Positions 20,966 to 29,600 of a stretch of 64,000 nucleotides of DNA are shown here, in pieces. Location: assembly GCF_041200025.1 (NCBI RefSeq), contig NZ_CP165628.1:5146001-5210000 (forward strand). The letters run 5' to 3'. A program made the position numbers and the translations under genes. Within the stretch, counting starts at the first letter, position 1. The number at the start of each line of letters is the position of its first letter. The notes under the pieces were generated by a model. The model had not been told where the DNA came from and did not search any database. It saw nothing but the letters and a program-made list of their open reading frames with translations. The DNA comes from Rouxiella sp. WC2420 (lineage in GTDB: Bacteria; Pseudomonadota; Gammaproteobacteria; Enterobacterales; Enterobacteriaceae).

Positions 20966-21682
20966 TTACTCTCCCAGAACCGCTTTCTGCGCCTGGAAAA
21001 TAGTCTCGATTCCCCCTCGAGCGAGGGTGAGCAAGCTAAGCAACTCTTCATGACTGAACGGCTCGCCCTCTGCGGTGCCCTGCACCTCAATCATACGACC
21101 ATCTTCCATCATCACCACGTTCATGTCGGTTTCAGCGGCAGAGTCTTCTACATATTCAAGGTCGCAAAGCGCTTCGCCTTTAACGATGCCGACAGATACT
21201 GCCGCAACCAGGCCTTTCATTGGGTTTGCTTTCAGTTTACCGGCTGCGACCAAGGCGTTTAACGCATCGGCCAGCGCTACGCAAGCGCCTGAAATTGAAG
21301 CAGTACGCGTACCGCCATCGGCCTGCAACACATCACAGTCCAGAGTAATAGTGAATTCACCAAGCTTTTTCAAATCAACAGCGGCGCGCAGAGAACGGGC
21401 AATCAGACGCTGGATCTCTAAAGTACGGCCGCCCTGCTTGCCTTTTGCCGCTTCACGCGGATTACGGCTGTGAGTAGAGCGAGGAAGCATGCCGTATTCT
21501 GCGGTGATCCAACCTTGACCTTGGCCTTTCAGAAAGCGTGGAACCCCTTCTTCAACGGTCGCGGTGCAAAGGACTTTGGTGTCGCCAAATTCAACCAAAA
21601 CAGAACCTTCAGCGTGTTTTGTGTAGTTTCTGGTCAGGGTAAGTGGGCGCACTTCTTGTGCATTTCGGCCTGCTGGACGCAT
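20966..21682 (-). CDS. rph: Ribonuclease PH
   Basis: Phosphorolytic 3'-5' exoribonuclease that trims tRNA 3' ends. The 238-aa frame is full length, unlike the frameshifted rph of E. coli K-12, and should allow normal coupling to pyrE. Motifs include [14 protein letters not shown] at the N-terminus, GYGML-type [31 protein letters not shown] and [17 protein letters not shown] longer in-frame upstream extension (to 21754) overlaps the yicC promoter region and is not expected. It is divergent from yicC. Confidence 0.96.
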   Translation of the reverse strand: MRPAGRNAQEVRPLTLTRNYTKHAEGSVLVEFGDTKVLCTATVEEGVPRFLKGQGQGWITAEYGMLPRSTHSRNPREAAKGKQGGRTLEIQRLIARSLRAAVDLKKLGEFTITLDCDVLQADGGTRTASISGACVALADALNALVAAGKLKANPMKGLVAAVSVGIVKGEALCDLEYVEDSAAETDMNVVMMEDGRMIEVQGTAEGEPFSHEELLSLLTLARGGIETIFQAQKAVLGE

Positions 21683-21809
21683 GGGGGTTTTCTCCGGCTC
21701 GTAAATCATAGTTGGCTGCGCATTATACGGGCTTCGTGAGGTAATGCCTATCATGACAGATGCAGCGAGGCTATAATCCTTGCATCTTTACATTAACAGG
21801 TACACAGAC

Positions 21810-22673
21810 ATGATCCGTAGTATGACCGCTTACGCCCGACGTGAAATCAAGGGTAACTGGGGCAGCGCAGCGTGGGAACTTCGCTCCGTTAACCAACGTT
21901 ATCTGGAAACTTATATCCGTCTGCCCGAGCAGTTTCGCAGTCTGGAGCCGGTTATTCGTGAACGCGTCCGTGCTCGTTTGACTCGCGGTAAAGTTGAATG
22001 CAATCTGCGCTTCGACCTTGACCCAAGTGCGCAAGGTACATTGCAACTCAATGAAAAGCTGGCTAAACAGCTGGTTGAGGCTGCGCAGTGGGTCAAAATG
22101 CAAAGTGATGAAGGTGAAATCAATCCACTCGACGTGCTGCGTTGGCCGGGCGTGATGGTTGCCGAAGAACAAGATCTTGATGCTATCAGCAACGAACTGC
22201 TGGTTGCCCTTGATGGCGCACTGGATGACTTTATCTTGGCTCGTGAAAGCGAAGGCGCATCACTGAAAACGTTGATAGAACAACGTCTTGATGGTGTCAG
22301 TGCTGAAGTTGTTAAAGTCCGTGCCCAGATGCCGAACGTTTTGCTGTGGCAGCGCGAGCGTTTAGTCAACAAACTGGAAGACGCTCAGGTGCAGTTGGAA
22401 AACAATCGCCTGGAGCAAGAGTTGGTACTGATGGCGCAGCGCGTCGATGTTGCAGAAGAGCTCGACCGTCTAGAAGCCCATGTTAAAGAAACGCATAAAA
22501 TCCTGAAGAAGGAAGAGGCCGTCGGCCGCCGTCTGGATTTCATGATGCAAGAATTCAACCGCGAGTCCAACACACTGGCGTCGAAATCTATCAACTCCGA
22601 CGTAACCACCTCCGCCATCGAGTTGAAAGTACTTATCGAACAGATGCGCGAGCAGATCCAGAATATAGAGTAA
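21810..22673 (+). CDS. yicC: YicC family endoribonuclease
   Basis: The 287-aa protein matches E. coli YicC over its whole length. It starts MIRSMTAYARREIKGNWGS with the conserved WELRSVNQRYLE (N-terminal YicC domain). The C-terminal DUF1732 region contains RLDFMMQEFNRESNTLASKS. The family has been reported as an endoribonuclease acting on small RNA; that role is literature knowledge. The start with family-like N-terminus is 30 bases inside a longer frame. The gene is the left border of the accessory block. Confidence 0.95.
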   Translation: MIRSMTAYARREIKGNWGSAAWELRSVNQRYLETYIRLPEQFRSLEPVIRERVRARLTRGKVECNLRFDLDPSAQGTLQLNEKLAKQLVEAAQWVKMQSDEGEINPLDVLRWPGVMVAEEQDLDAISNELLVALDGALDDFILARESEGASLKTLIEQRLDGVSAEVVKVRAQMPNVLLWQRERLVNKLEDAQVQLENNRLEQELVLMAQRVDVAEELDRLEAHVKETHKILKKEEAVGRRLDFMMQEFNRESNTLASKSINSDVTTSAIELKVLIEQMREQIQNIE

Positions 22674-22700
22674 TTTCTGGTTATAAAATTTGATTCTAGA

Positions 22701-22742
22701 AGCCCGTCGCTATGGACTGACTCCATAAGGCGGGCTTTTTAT
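22701..22742 (+). terminator. Rho-independent terminator after yicC
   Basis: AGCCCG and CGGGCT enclose an inner TATGGA/TCCATA stem, followed by TTTTTATT. It is 27 bases after the stop. Confidence 0.85.
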
Positions 22743-22848
22743 TATCCTAAAAACAGCAATCTATCCGATACTCATAAAATCTATAGCGACTTAATGGCCT
22801 ACCTAGCTTGCACAGATAAGACCATTTCAATATTAGATTTTACACTTA

Positions 22849-23085
22849 GGCGGTGAGTTGCATTTCAGTAATGGTATTCCTAAGAGCAACACGGAATTTT
22901 GGCTGAAAAAATTTGCCATTAATGTTCATAGAGACGAAAAAGCTATAGCTCAATTACTCGAACAAGGCTGGAGAGTATTTACAATTTGGGAATGCGGATT
23001 AAGAAAAGCGGATGAAGTAATTTTAAGACGGATACCGAAGACTATAAAGAGCCAGGAGCGGATGCTAAGTTGGCCGGAGTATTGA
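22849..23085 (+). pseudogene. Truncated vsr (very short patch repair endonuclease), 3' part only
   Basis: The readable 75-codon frame (TTG at 22858) carries the C-terminal half of a Vsr protein. NTEFWLKKFAINVHRDEKAI and QGWRVFTIWECGLR match the Vsr helix and the VWEC strand. Homology seems to begin about 22849, at the segment that follows the FWHxH zinc/active region in intact Vsr. The catalytic Asp and His part is missing and a TAG lies in frame at 22834. No dcm-like methylase is nearby. The C-terminal tail is also degenerate. I regard it as a non-functional remnant at the edge of a defence island. Confidence 0.8.
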
Positions 23086-23113
23086 TTCGTATCTAAGCAA
23101 AGAGTAAAACACA

Positions 23114-23150
23114 GCGGCCAATGATTAATATTAAATTAATCATTGGCCGC
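23114..23150. terminator. Perfect 16-bp inverted repeat between vsr remnant and DUF2357 gene
   Basis: GCGGCCAATGATTAAT (23114-23129) and its exact complement (23135-23150) are separated by ATTAA. It sits between the convergent vsr remnant and the DUF2357 gene and most probably ends the defence operon. The T-run on the minus side (TGTGTTTTAC) is weak. Confidence 0.6.
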
Positions 23151-23170
23151 TCTTACAATTTTCTGGCATT

Positions 23171-25627
23171 TTAAGATTTAACACGAACCTCCGGATACAC
23201 CTCTTGAACGTCAGAAAAAACAGAGGAATTTTCCAATCTGTTAATTGTTGTCAGACGAAGAGAATTAACTATCGGCTGATGAGGTACACCCTCTATAGCA
23301 TTTTTAAATGTTAACGGTTTACCAAGTTTAAATAGATAATAGCGTTCCTCGGAGTTAGAAATGCTTCCAGCTTGCTCTTCAGTAATGTCCCGCCGAGAGA
23401 CAACCGACACTCCATTTACAGGCCACAATTTATCCATTTTTTTTGTATTGCTACTGAGAGCCGATGTCGAAGCCAAGGCAATAAATTTAATTTCGGGAAC
23501 AACATGTCCTGCATATTTTTTGACAAAAGTAGCTTCCTTAACATGATACCACTTAGCATCACCAGCCTCGAAAGCGTCAAAATATTTTTTCTTGCGGCCC
23601 CTGGTACCTGCCAAAGCAGCTGTCATGACTAAGTCCGGGTAAAGTGCTTGCTGCATTCCATAATGTGGAATACGAACAGAGTCATTTAGCAGTAAGCTTT
23701 CCTGTCTAACTTCAGAAGATTCTTTTGATTGAGGCAGGCCAACTTGCATGATCAAGAAATTTGTCAGCCAAGCTCGACCCATCTTTTGATTTTTATTTTG
23801 TTGATCTTCACTCGGTAGAAGAGCAAACGCACCAATACCTATTTCTTCAATGGCTTCAGCATAAGGGTTTGGATCCAGATTTTGATTAAAAAAACCAGGG
23901 TACAATGCAAAAGCGCCAAAAACTGGGCGACTTTTTTGATAACCTTTTTGAGTCGTCTTTGATACTTCACTGTTCATTCTTATCAAAGCATCACGATAGC
24001 GGTGCATCTGATTTATAGCGTCTTCAGGCGCAAGATCATCACCATAATCTTGGCTAGCTTCTATATTTTCATTGAAACGACTATCGAATGTTTTAATCCG
24101 ATATTTAGCATCGAATAACCAGATAAACTGCTTTCCATTAGGAAACGTGATCTCAAGGAATATATCGGGCTTTTGTGGCACAATATGTGAGCGCAAGTAA
24201 CTTCCGTCAGCCTTAAAAATAGGCTCATGTGCAAGCCTGGCTTTTAAGCCATCATCACGAGTGAATTTAAAAGCATTACCTAGCCCATCTTTAAATTGAT
24301 ATTCCATATAACTATTGATTTGCAAAGCACTTTTTTTGGAAGATATTTCTTTGAATCCTAAGTCCTCAACAAGAATTTCACGTAAAGTAAGGAAGCACCA
24401 GACTTCATATATCTCAGCAACTGACTTCATGGAAACAGATGCCTGATTAGAAAACACATCCAGATAAAACTTTAGTTGCTGCCAAACACTATAAACGGCG
24501 CTATAACCAGTTTTCTGCTGGAGCACTAAAGATTCTCGAGACAAGCCATTGTAGTTTCCTACCTCGCGTAAAAACTCCTGATTATGCATTTTTGTTAAAG
24601 TCTGTTCCCAGCTAGTAATTTCATCTAAAAAGGCTTTGGAGATACGCTGTTTATCAGGAGACTTATTATTTTCTGTTAATTGATTATGAAAACCGGCAAG
24701 ACAATCTTTACTGTGTTTTACTACCATTTTTATGAAGCGATTTTCAGGCGTGTCGACACTTAAATGCTTTTTCTCAACGCGATAGCGCTTATATAACTTT
24801 CCGCCTCTAATATCTTCTTGGACGCGTTCCGAAAGTCGATGAGAAAGGCGACCTTTCAAACGATCGGCTTTGGTATAACTCACTGTATTTTTTAAACGAC
24901 TGTGGGGTGCCTGTGTGATTACCTTTAGGCCATTCTCAAACTGCCGGCGAAGACTATTAAAGTTCGCAAGCCACAATAATGGGAAATTGCCTCGCTGACT
25001 GCCCTTAGCCGCATCTTGTTCTGTCTTTTCAGCCAGACTAAAACGCCATAAGGGGTATTGTTCATCAATTGACTGGTACATTGCAGCCAAATCAGTTTGC
25101 AAATCCATTTTGGTCGGCAGTACTTCAAAAGATAAAGTAGACTCGTGAGTTATATCACCTACCTGATAACGTAAAGGTAGCTTAAACCAACCTATATCAT
25201 TGTTTGTATTGATACTACCTGTGAGTCTAGCATCGTTGCGTCCATGGCTTTTTGTAAAACGAAAGCAATCATTGACAGAATTCAATCGATGAGCAACTTG
25301 AGCATTCTGGACATTAATATCCTTGAACTCCCATTCAATTTGGTATTGAATATTTTCAAAGAATAGGGGTTTTTTGAGTATAAGCGCATACATGGCACCA
25401 TTACTCGTTGCCTTATAATCAAGAGATTGAAGTGACTCGGCAATAAAGGGCTGACTTAATAGTTCCAATGGCGGGTAAAATCGGATTTCACTAAAAGGAA
25501 AATACCCACTGCGCTTTTCCAAGGTCTTGGTATAAATATCCTGACGCTTCTCGATATCGCTGCACCAAATCGTCAGTTCGAAATGAGCCGTTTGTAAACG
25601 TATTAAATCAGTCATCCCTCGCCCCAT
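23171..25627 (-). CDS. DUF2357 / PD-(D/E)XK nuclease, McrC-like subunit of a type IV-like restriction system
   Basis: An 818-aa protein with an N-terminal DUF2357-type region (about residues 30-290) and a C-terminal restriction-endonuclease fold. The nuclease motif is visible: a helix with EIYEVWCFLTLREIL (Glu about 405), then PDIFLEI (Asp about 488) and LFDAKYRI (Asp about 506, Lys about 508), i.e. E...PD...D-x-K. This is the usual partner of McrB-type AAA+ GTPases. The ATG overlaps the stop of the upstream gene (TAATG), so the two are translationally coupled; an ATG 12 bases further in, preceded by GGGGCGAGGG, is also possible. Codon use and the many AT-rich stretches differ from yicC and gmk. 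The modified-DNA target is not predictable from sequence. Confidence 0.85.
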   Translation of the reverse strand: MGRGMTDLIRLQTAHFELTIWCSDIEKRQDIYTKTLEKRSGYFPFSEIRFYPPLELLSQPFIAESLQSLDYKATSNGAMYALILKKPLFFENIQYQIEWEFKDINVQNAQVAHRLNSVNDCFRFTKSHGRNDARLTGSINTNNDIGWFKLPLRYQVGDITHESTLSFEVLPTKMDLQTDLAAMYQSIDEQYPLWRFSLAEKTEQDAAKGSQRGNFPLLWLANFNSLRRQFENGLKVITQAPHSRLKNTVSYTKADRLKGRLSHRLSERVQEDIRGGKLYKRYRVEKKHLSVDTPENRFIKMVVKHSKDCLAGFHNQLTENNKSPDKQRISKAFLDEITSWEQTLTKMHNQEFLREVGNYNGLSRESLVLQQKTGYSAVYSVWQQLKFYLDVFSNQASVSMKSVAEIYEVWCFLTLREILVEDLGFKEISSKKSALQINSYMEYQFKDGLGNAFKFTRDDGLKARLAHEPIFKADGSYLRSHIVPQKPDIFLEITFPNGKQFIWLFDAKYRIKTFDSRFNENIEASQDYGDDLAPEDAINQMHRYRDALIRMNSEVSKTTQKGYQKSRPVFGAFALYPGFFNQNLDPNPYAEAIEEIGIGAFALLPSEDQQNKNQKMGRAWLTNFLIMQVGLPQSKESSEVRQESLLLNDSVRIPHYGMQQALYPDLVMTAALAGTRGRKKKYFDAFEAGDAKWYHVKEATFVKKYAGHVVPEIKFIALASTSALSSNTKKMDKLWPVNGVSVVSRRDITEEQAGSISNSEERYYLFKLGKPLTFKNAIEGVPHQPIVNSLRLTTINRLENSSVFSDVQEVYPEVRVKS

Positions 25628-27465
25628 TATGGCCAAAAACTCGTGAAACCCAGAGCCAACCGATTTTTCATCCACGTTAATTTGGCTACACTGCGGCATG
25701 CGATTAGAATTGTTTTATCTTCAGTATCCAGTTTTTGGCGACTCAGATCGCGCCTTACCTCTCCAGCTGAAATATCATCTAATTGTATACTGAGCGTTAG
25801 CAAAAGGTCACCCAGTATAGAATTATTGCTCTGGGTTGAGGCCAGCTTATCTACATCGCCTTCAATTCTTGGCAATACTTTACACATTAGGAAATCATCC
25901 CATACCGCCTGAAGCTCTGTATCGGTTTGAGGTTGATGACTAATGACGCTTAACAACAATTCATTGAGCGCGCGGTAGGCTAACTTAAATGGTGAGTTGT
26001 TTAAGACCATATTGATCGACTTTAAGAACTCTATACTTTTCGCGCCATCGGCATCTATATCAGGAAGTAGCTCTTTGCTTTCAAGAGCGCTAGACCAAAT
26101 TGGATATGAAAGGGTTTTTGGTTTACTTTTCGGTGAAAAATATTCATCGTAGTTATTAGGGAAAAACTCACCAAAATCAAAGCTCAATGCGCGGTCAATA
26201 ACTTTGCGAGAGAAGCCATGGGTTGTTTCATCCATGTTTACTGTGCCGGCAACGATAAGATTAAATGGAATACCGATACCGAAATTAAGGAATCTTTCCC
26301 ACAAAGCTCCTTCGGGCAATGCCATATCTGTGCGGAGTTTAGCTTGACCTTCTGGAGAAAGATTTTTGATAACGTTGGATGTTAATAATGGGTCGGTAGA
26401 ATAGGTGAAATCTTTGTCTGCCCAAATCCATTCACGTGTTTCAAGAACGGATAAATAGTCAGCAAAATATTGCTCAACAGGTGCCAGATTCATTTCATCA
26501 AGGCATAGCCAGTAAGGACGGACATTATCAAGCTGAGTTTTTTCACCCGTGACAGCCCTACCTTCCAAATTAATACCAGCCTTCTCGATCTCTTGCCAAG
26601 CTTTAACTAAAAACTGTAAAACTGCGGTAGTAACGTAATTAGTATCACCACTAAGTCTTGAGGTATAACCAAGTAAATCAGAGGGTTCGTGCCAATCGGG
26701 ACGAACGGAGACTAGACAGTAAGTGTCTTCAAGCGACCCATTACAGCTGCTTGCAAGAGCTTGCTGACGTACGAAACGAGTTTTTCCCGTACCTGAGATG
26801 CCTGCCAGGAGAAGGAATGGTTTCGAGAGTGATTCAAAATTTTGACCAATTATAGGCTCAATTGTTGTTTCATCAGACTTTGGCATCCAAGAAAAATCCT
26901 CTAGCTGCTTATAAAGCATTAACAAGATATTAAGATCTTCCTTAAGCCGATCATCACTGGGAATTGATTTGGCGTCATAATACTTTGCCACAATATTAGC
27001 TTTTTCATATGATTGACCTAAGGAAGTTTTGGCGTTCAGATGAATATCTCGACTTCCCCAACTCATTAATTTTGGTAATTTATTTAGAATATTTTCTTTT
27101 ATTTCAATCGCTTGTTTTTCAGCAAGACGCTTACCCAGTTTCTTAGTCGGGTTGGTTGTACCTTGGATTAGAGATAAATAAAATCCCGTACCGTCAGCTT
27201 TAAAAAGATAGACTGGATAAACGCCATCTTGAGTTGTCGTCGTCATATTTGGATTTAAGATAGATAACCAGGGAACACTAGCCCAATTACCCGCACCAAC
27301 ACTTGCTTTCACTTCATAAAAAGGATCAAACTCCTCGACTATATCCACAATTTTTTGTCGAAATTCTTTTCGAAATAGCATGGCAAGCGGATGCTCAGTG
27401 AACGGTTCTTTAGTCGCCTGAACCCATCCTTGATTTATTTTTTGCAGTATTTCACTTAGTTGCAT
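25627..27465 (-). CDS. McrB-like AAA+ NTPase with N-terminal DUF3578 domain
   Basis: A 612-aa protein. The N-terminal domain (about residues 25-150: FYEVKASVGAGNWASVPWL and FYLSLIQGTTNPTKKLG) fits DUF3578/MrcB_N, a putative DNA-recognition module. The AAA+ core has Walker A GISGTGKT (about 222-229), Walker B WLCLDEMNLAPVEQYF (about 319) and the McrB-type signature GTVNMDETTHGFSRKVIDRA (about 407-426). It should form the NTP-driven translocase that recruits the DUF2357 nuclease. The start at 27465 has a G-rich ribosome site; a longer frame reaches 27513. This gene is upstream of and coupled to the nuclease gene. It is not E. coli McrB itself. Confidence 0.87.
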   Translation of the reverse strand: MQLSEILQKINQGWVQATKEPFTEHPLAMLFRKEFRQKIVDIVEEFDPFYEVKASVGAGNWASVPWLSILNPNMTTTTQDGVYPVYLFKADGTGFYLSLIQGTTNPTKKLGKRLAEKQAIEIKENILNKLPKLMSWGSRDIHLNAKTSLGQSYEKANIVAKYYDAKSIPSDDRLKEDLNILLMLYKQLEDFSWMPKSDETTIEPIIGQNFESLSKPFLLLAGISGTGKTRFVRQQALASSCNGSLEDTYCLVSVRPDWHEPSDLLGYTSRLSGDTNYVTTAVLQFLVKAWQEIEKAGINLEGRAVTGEKTQLDNVRPYWLCLDEMNLAPVEQYFADYLSVLETREWIWADKDFTYSTDPLLTSNVIKNLSPEGQAKLRTDMALPEGALWERFLNFGIGIPFNLIVAGTVNMDETTHGFSRKVIDRALSFDFGEFFPNNYDEYFSPKSKPKTLSYPIWSSALESKELLPDIDADGAKSIEFLKSINMVLNNSPFKLAYRALNELLLSVISHQPQTDTELQAVWDDFLMCKVLPRIEGDVDKLASTQSNNSILGDLLLTLSIQLDDISAGEVRRDLSRQKLDTEDKTILIACRSVAKLTWMKNRLALGFTSFWP

Positions 27466-27800
27466 TTCCCCCCCTGCGCAACAAATATTAATAAGTAATG
27501 CGTTCATAGCCAATAAGTTCGATGGCTTCTTTTGATATCTTAATCAGAAAATCTAAATGATAATCATCTTATTCACTTTAAGTCCTTTTACAACCGACTA
27601 GTCACTTGAGTTCGTTATCCTTTATCCGAGATCAATTTCCGTTAACCTCTGTCAGCATGGCGCAGCGCCGTTAGGATCGCGTAGGTAGTTGTAACCATGT
27701 ATGTAAATAACGGTAACAAGATTGACGGCGATAGGTTTAGGTCTTATATCAGTCGGAAGAAGTTTGTAATCGTCTGTAGTTAACCCCTGAGGGGATTGAA
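27466..27800. other. 335-bp divergent intergenic region
   Basis: It lies between the McrB-like gene (leftward) and the small secreted-protein gene (rightward). AT-rich near 27540-27600. No further gene or clear terminator is visible. It must carry both promoters, but I could not identify them with confidence. Confidence 0.5.
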
Positions 27801-28226
27801 ATGAAAAAGCTTGCTGCATCACTATTAACCCTGAGCCTGCTCTCACCTACGCTCGCGATGGCGCATCCGGGTGGACATGGATTCAACATTTTGCCTGATG
27901 CCGCAGCGGCCGTGGTGATTGGCGGTTTAACTTACTGGGCATTGAACGGAAACTATTATCAGAAAAATGGTGATCAGTATGTTCAGGTTCAAGCTCCACC
28001 GCAGAGTGAAGCTGCTCCTCAAGATTACGAGCCATCTCAGGATGAAGCCGCTCCTCAGGATGACACCCCGCCGCCACCTCAAGAGGAAGAAGAGTACGAC
28101 TCTGCGCCACCAGACCTTTCTCCTATCGACTTCCACGGCGAGCGTTTCTATGTCAGCCACGGGCATTATTACAAACGTGATCCATCTGGCCAGTATTTTG
28201 AAATCCCTCGCCCAGACGGACTATAA
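27801..28226 (+). CDS. Small secreted protein of unknown function (G-YY / G-Y repeat type)
   Basis: The 141-aa product starts with a clear Sec signal peptide (MKKLAASLLTLSLLSPTLAMA, cleavage before HPGGHG). One hydrophobic stretch (VVIGGLTYWALNG) follows. A central Pro/Gln/Glu/Asp-rich linker (about residues 65-105) separates two similar short motifs, NGNYYQKNGDQYVQV and GERFYVSHGHYYKRD. These resemble the repeat seen in periplasmic DUF6515-type proteins, a weak call. No function can be proposed. The terminator at 28247-28270 is shared with the convergent MRJP gene. Confidence 0.75.
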   Translation: MKKLAASLLTLSLLSPTLAMAHPGGHGFNILPDAAAAVVIGGLTYWALNGNYYQKNGDQYVQVQAPPQSEAAPQDYEPSQDEAAPQDDTPPPPQEEEEYDSAPPDLSPIDFHGERFYVSHGHYYKRDPSGQYFEIPRPDGL

Positions 28227-28246
28227 CGCTTTTCAAAAACAACAAT

Positions 28247-28270
28247 AGCAGGCCTAGGCCTGCTGTTTTT
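28247..28270. terminator. Bidirectional hairpin terminator
   Basis: AGCAGG-CCTAGG-CCTGCT followed by GTTTTT on the plus side and flanked by A-rich bases on the left. It serves the small secreted-protein gene and possibly the convergent MRJP gene. Confidence 0.75.
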
Positions 28271-28290
28271 AGCTGCTAAAGCGTCTGCGA

Positions 28291-29466
28291 TTAAGCTTTT
28301 TGAGAAACCGGCGGTACTGGCTCACGGTCCCCGGCATAGTCGGGTAGTTTGACTTTATAAATCTTGTAAGGCCGCTGCACCAGATCTTTACCTCCCGGCC
28401 CACGGTTATAAGCAAGTCTGGCAGTCTGCGGACACGGAATATATAGCTCACGCTGATGGCTAATAAACAGCGCGTCCGGCCCCCAAATCCTGTCATCCTC
28501 GACAATCACTTTTAAATCCCCGTCTGGAGTCAGCATGATCACCCTTGGTCGCTGGGCCTCAGCCATGTAAATATTGCCTTTGTTATCAATCGCTGTGCCA
28601 GAAAGTGCCGGGGTATCGTAAACAAACTCTACCTGTTGCCCCAAAGCCTGTTCGGAAAGCTTTTCATCACGTAGTGACGCGGTGGGAACCCGATACATTG
28701 GGCCTGACAATGTTTGGTAATAGAGCCATTTACCATCCGGGCTAAGCTCGATGGGATCGGAATTCACCACCTTCGGGCTGCCATCATCTTTCTGAAGCAC
28801 TGTTCCGGTCTCATCCATTGCCGGACGTTCCAGTTTGGCTTTTACCGAGGGGTGATTTCCTAATCGACGCCATGATTTACCGCTCTCGAGATCGGTATAA
28901 ATAATACCGCCCAGTCCGGAGTCAGTGAAATAAGCATATTTAGAATCAAGACGCAGATCATTGATGTTACCGCCCTTGGGAAGGACGTGTTCGTCGAAGG
29001 TGATTTTTTTCAGCAATTTCCCTGTTTTAGTATCAAATTGCAGGATTTTTTGCGCCTTACGGTCGAGTTTTGGATCGCCCTGATCGACCACCCAGAGTGT
29101 GTCGTCATCGAAAATATGAACCGTATTGATTAAAACAAAGGCGTCGTCACCGGGTTGGCCGGGCTGCCATTCATTCCAGCTTCCGCCAGGGAAAGGTTTG
29201 AGAGTGCCATCAGGAAGTAATTCAGCGACTGAGGGGGTTTTTTCATTGGTTGGCCAGCGAGGTAAGCCAACAAAATTGCGACCGGTGCTGGTTACGGCTA
29301 TAGCATTTGATAGCCAACGCAGACTGGCAACCTGCTTTAGCTCAGAACCAAGCCCCTTGCTTAGGCCATAATCCGTTGCTGCAAATGCCTGTGCCAAATT
29401 AGTACCAAGTAATGCCACGGAACCCGTTGTGAGCAAAGAAGCTTTAAAGAAATCTCTTCTGTTCAT
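28291..29466 (-). CDS. Yellow/major royal jelly (MRJP) family protein, Tat-exported
   Basis: The 391-aa protein opens with a twin-arginine signal: MNRRDFFKASLLTTGSVALLG, with the AQAFA-like cleavage region around residue 30. The rest is a beta-propeller of the Yellow/MRJP type. The repeated blades include SLRWLSNAIAVTSTGRNFVG, DDDTLWVVDQGDPKL, INDLRLDSKYAYFTDSGLGGIIYTDLESG and LSPDGKWLYYQTLSGPMYRV. Tat export suggests it folds, perhaps with a metal, before reaching the periplasm. A Sec-exported paralogue ends this window (62793). The bacterial proteins are thought to be related to SMP-30/gluconolactonase-type lactonases; substrate unknown. It is monocistronic, as judged by the spacing. Confidence 0.85.
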   Translation of the reverse strand: MNRRDFFKASLLTTGSVALLGTNLAQAFAATDYGLSKGLGSELKQVASLRWLSNAIAVTSTGRNFVGLPRWPTNEKTPSVAELLPDGTLKPFPGGSWNEWQPGQPGDDAFVLINTVHIFDDDTLWVVDQGDPKLDRKAQKILQFDTKTGKLLKKITFDEHVLPKGGNINDLRLDSKYAYFTDSGLGGIIYTDLESGKSWRRLGNHPSVKAKLERPAMDETGTVLQKDDGSPKVVNSDPIELSPDGKWLYYQTLSGPMYRVPTASLRDEKLSEQALGQQVEFVYDTPALSGTAIDNKGNIYMAEAQRPRVIMLTPDGDLKVIVEDDRIWGPDALFISHQRELYIPCPQTARLAYNRGPGGKDLVQRPYKIYKVKLPDYAGDREPVPPVSQKA

Positions 29467-29557
29467 ACCATTTCCTCTGAGTTAAAAAATTCGAATTTTT
29501 ATTTCAAAAGTTTAACGAACGGAAATAATTATATGTACAGATGAAAATTTTGTATAA

Positions 29558-29582
29558 AAAAGCCCGAGTTATCGGGCTTTAT
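29558..29582 (-). terminator. Terminator after the FabF-like gene
   Basis: AAAGCCCGA-TAAC-TCGGGCTTT read on the minus strand is followed by a T-run. It lies 19 bases past the ketosynthase stop. Confidence 0.8.
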
Positions 29583-29600
29583 GGCACTAAATGAAAAAAA

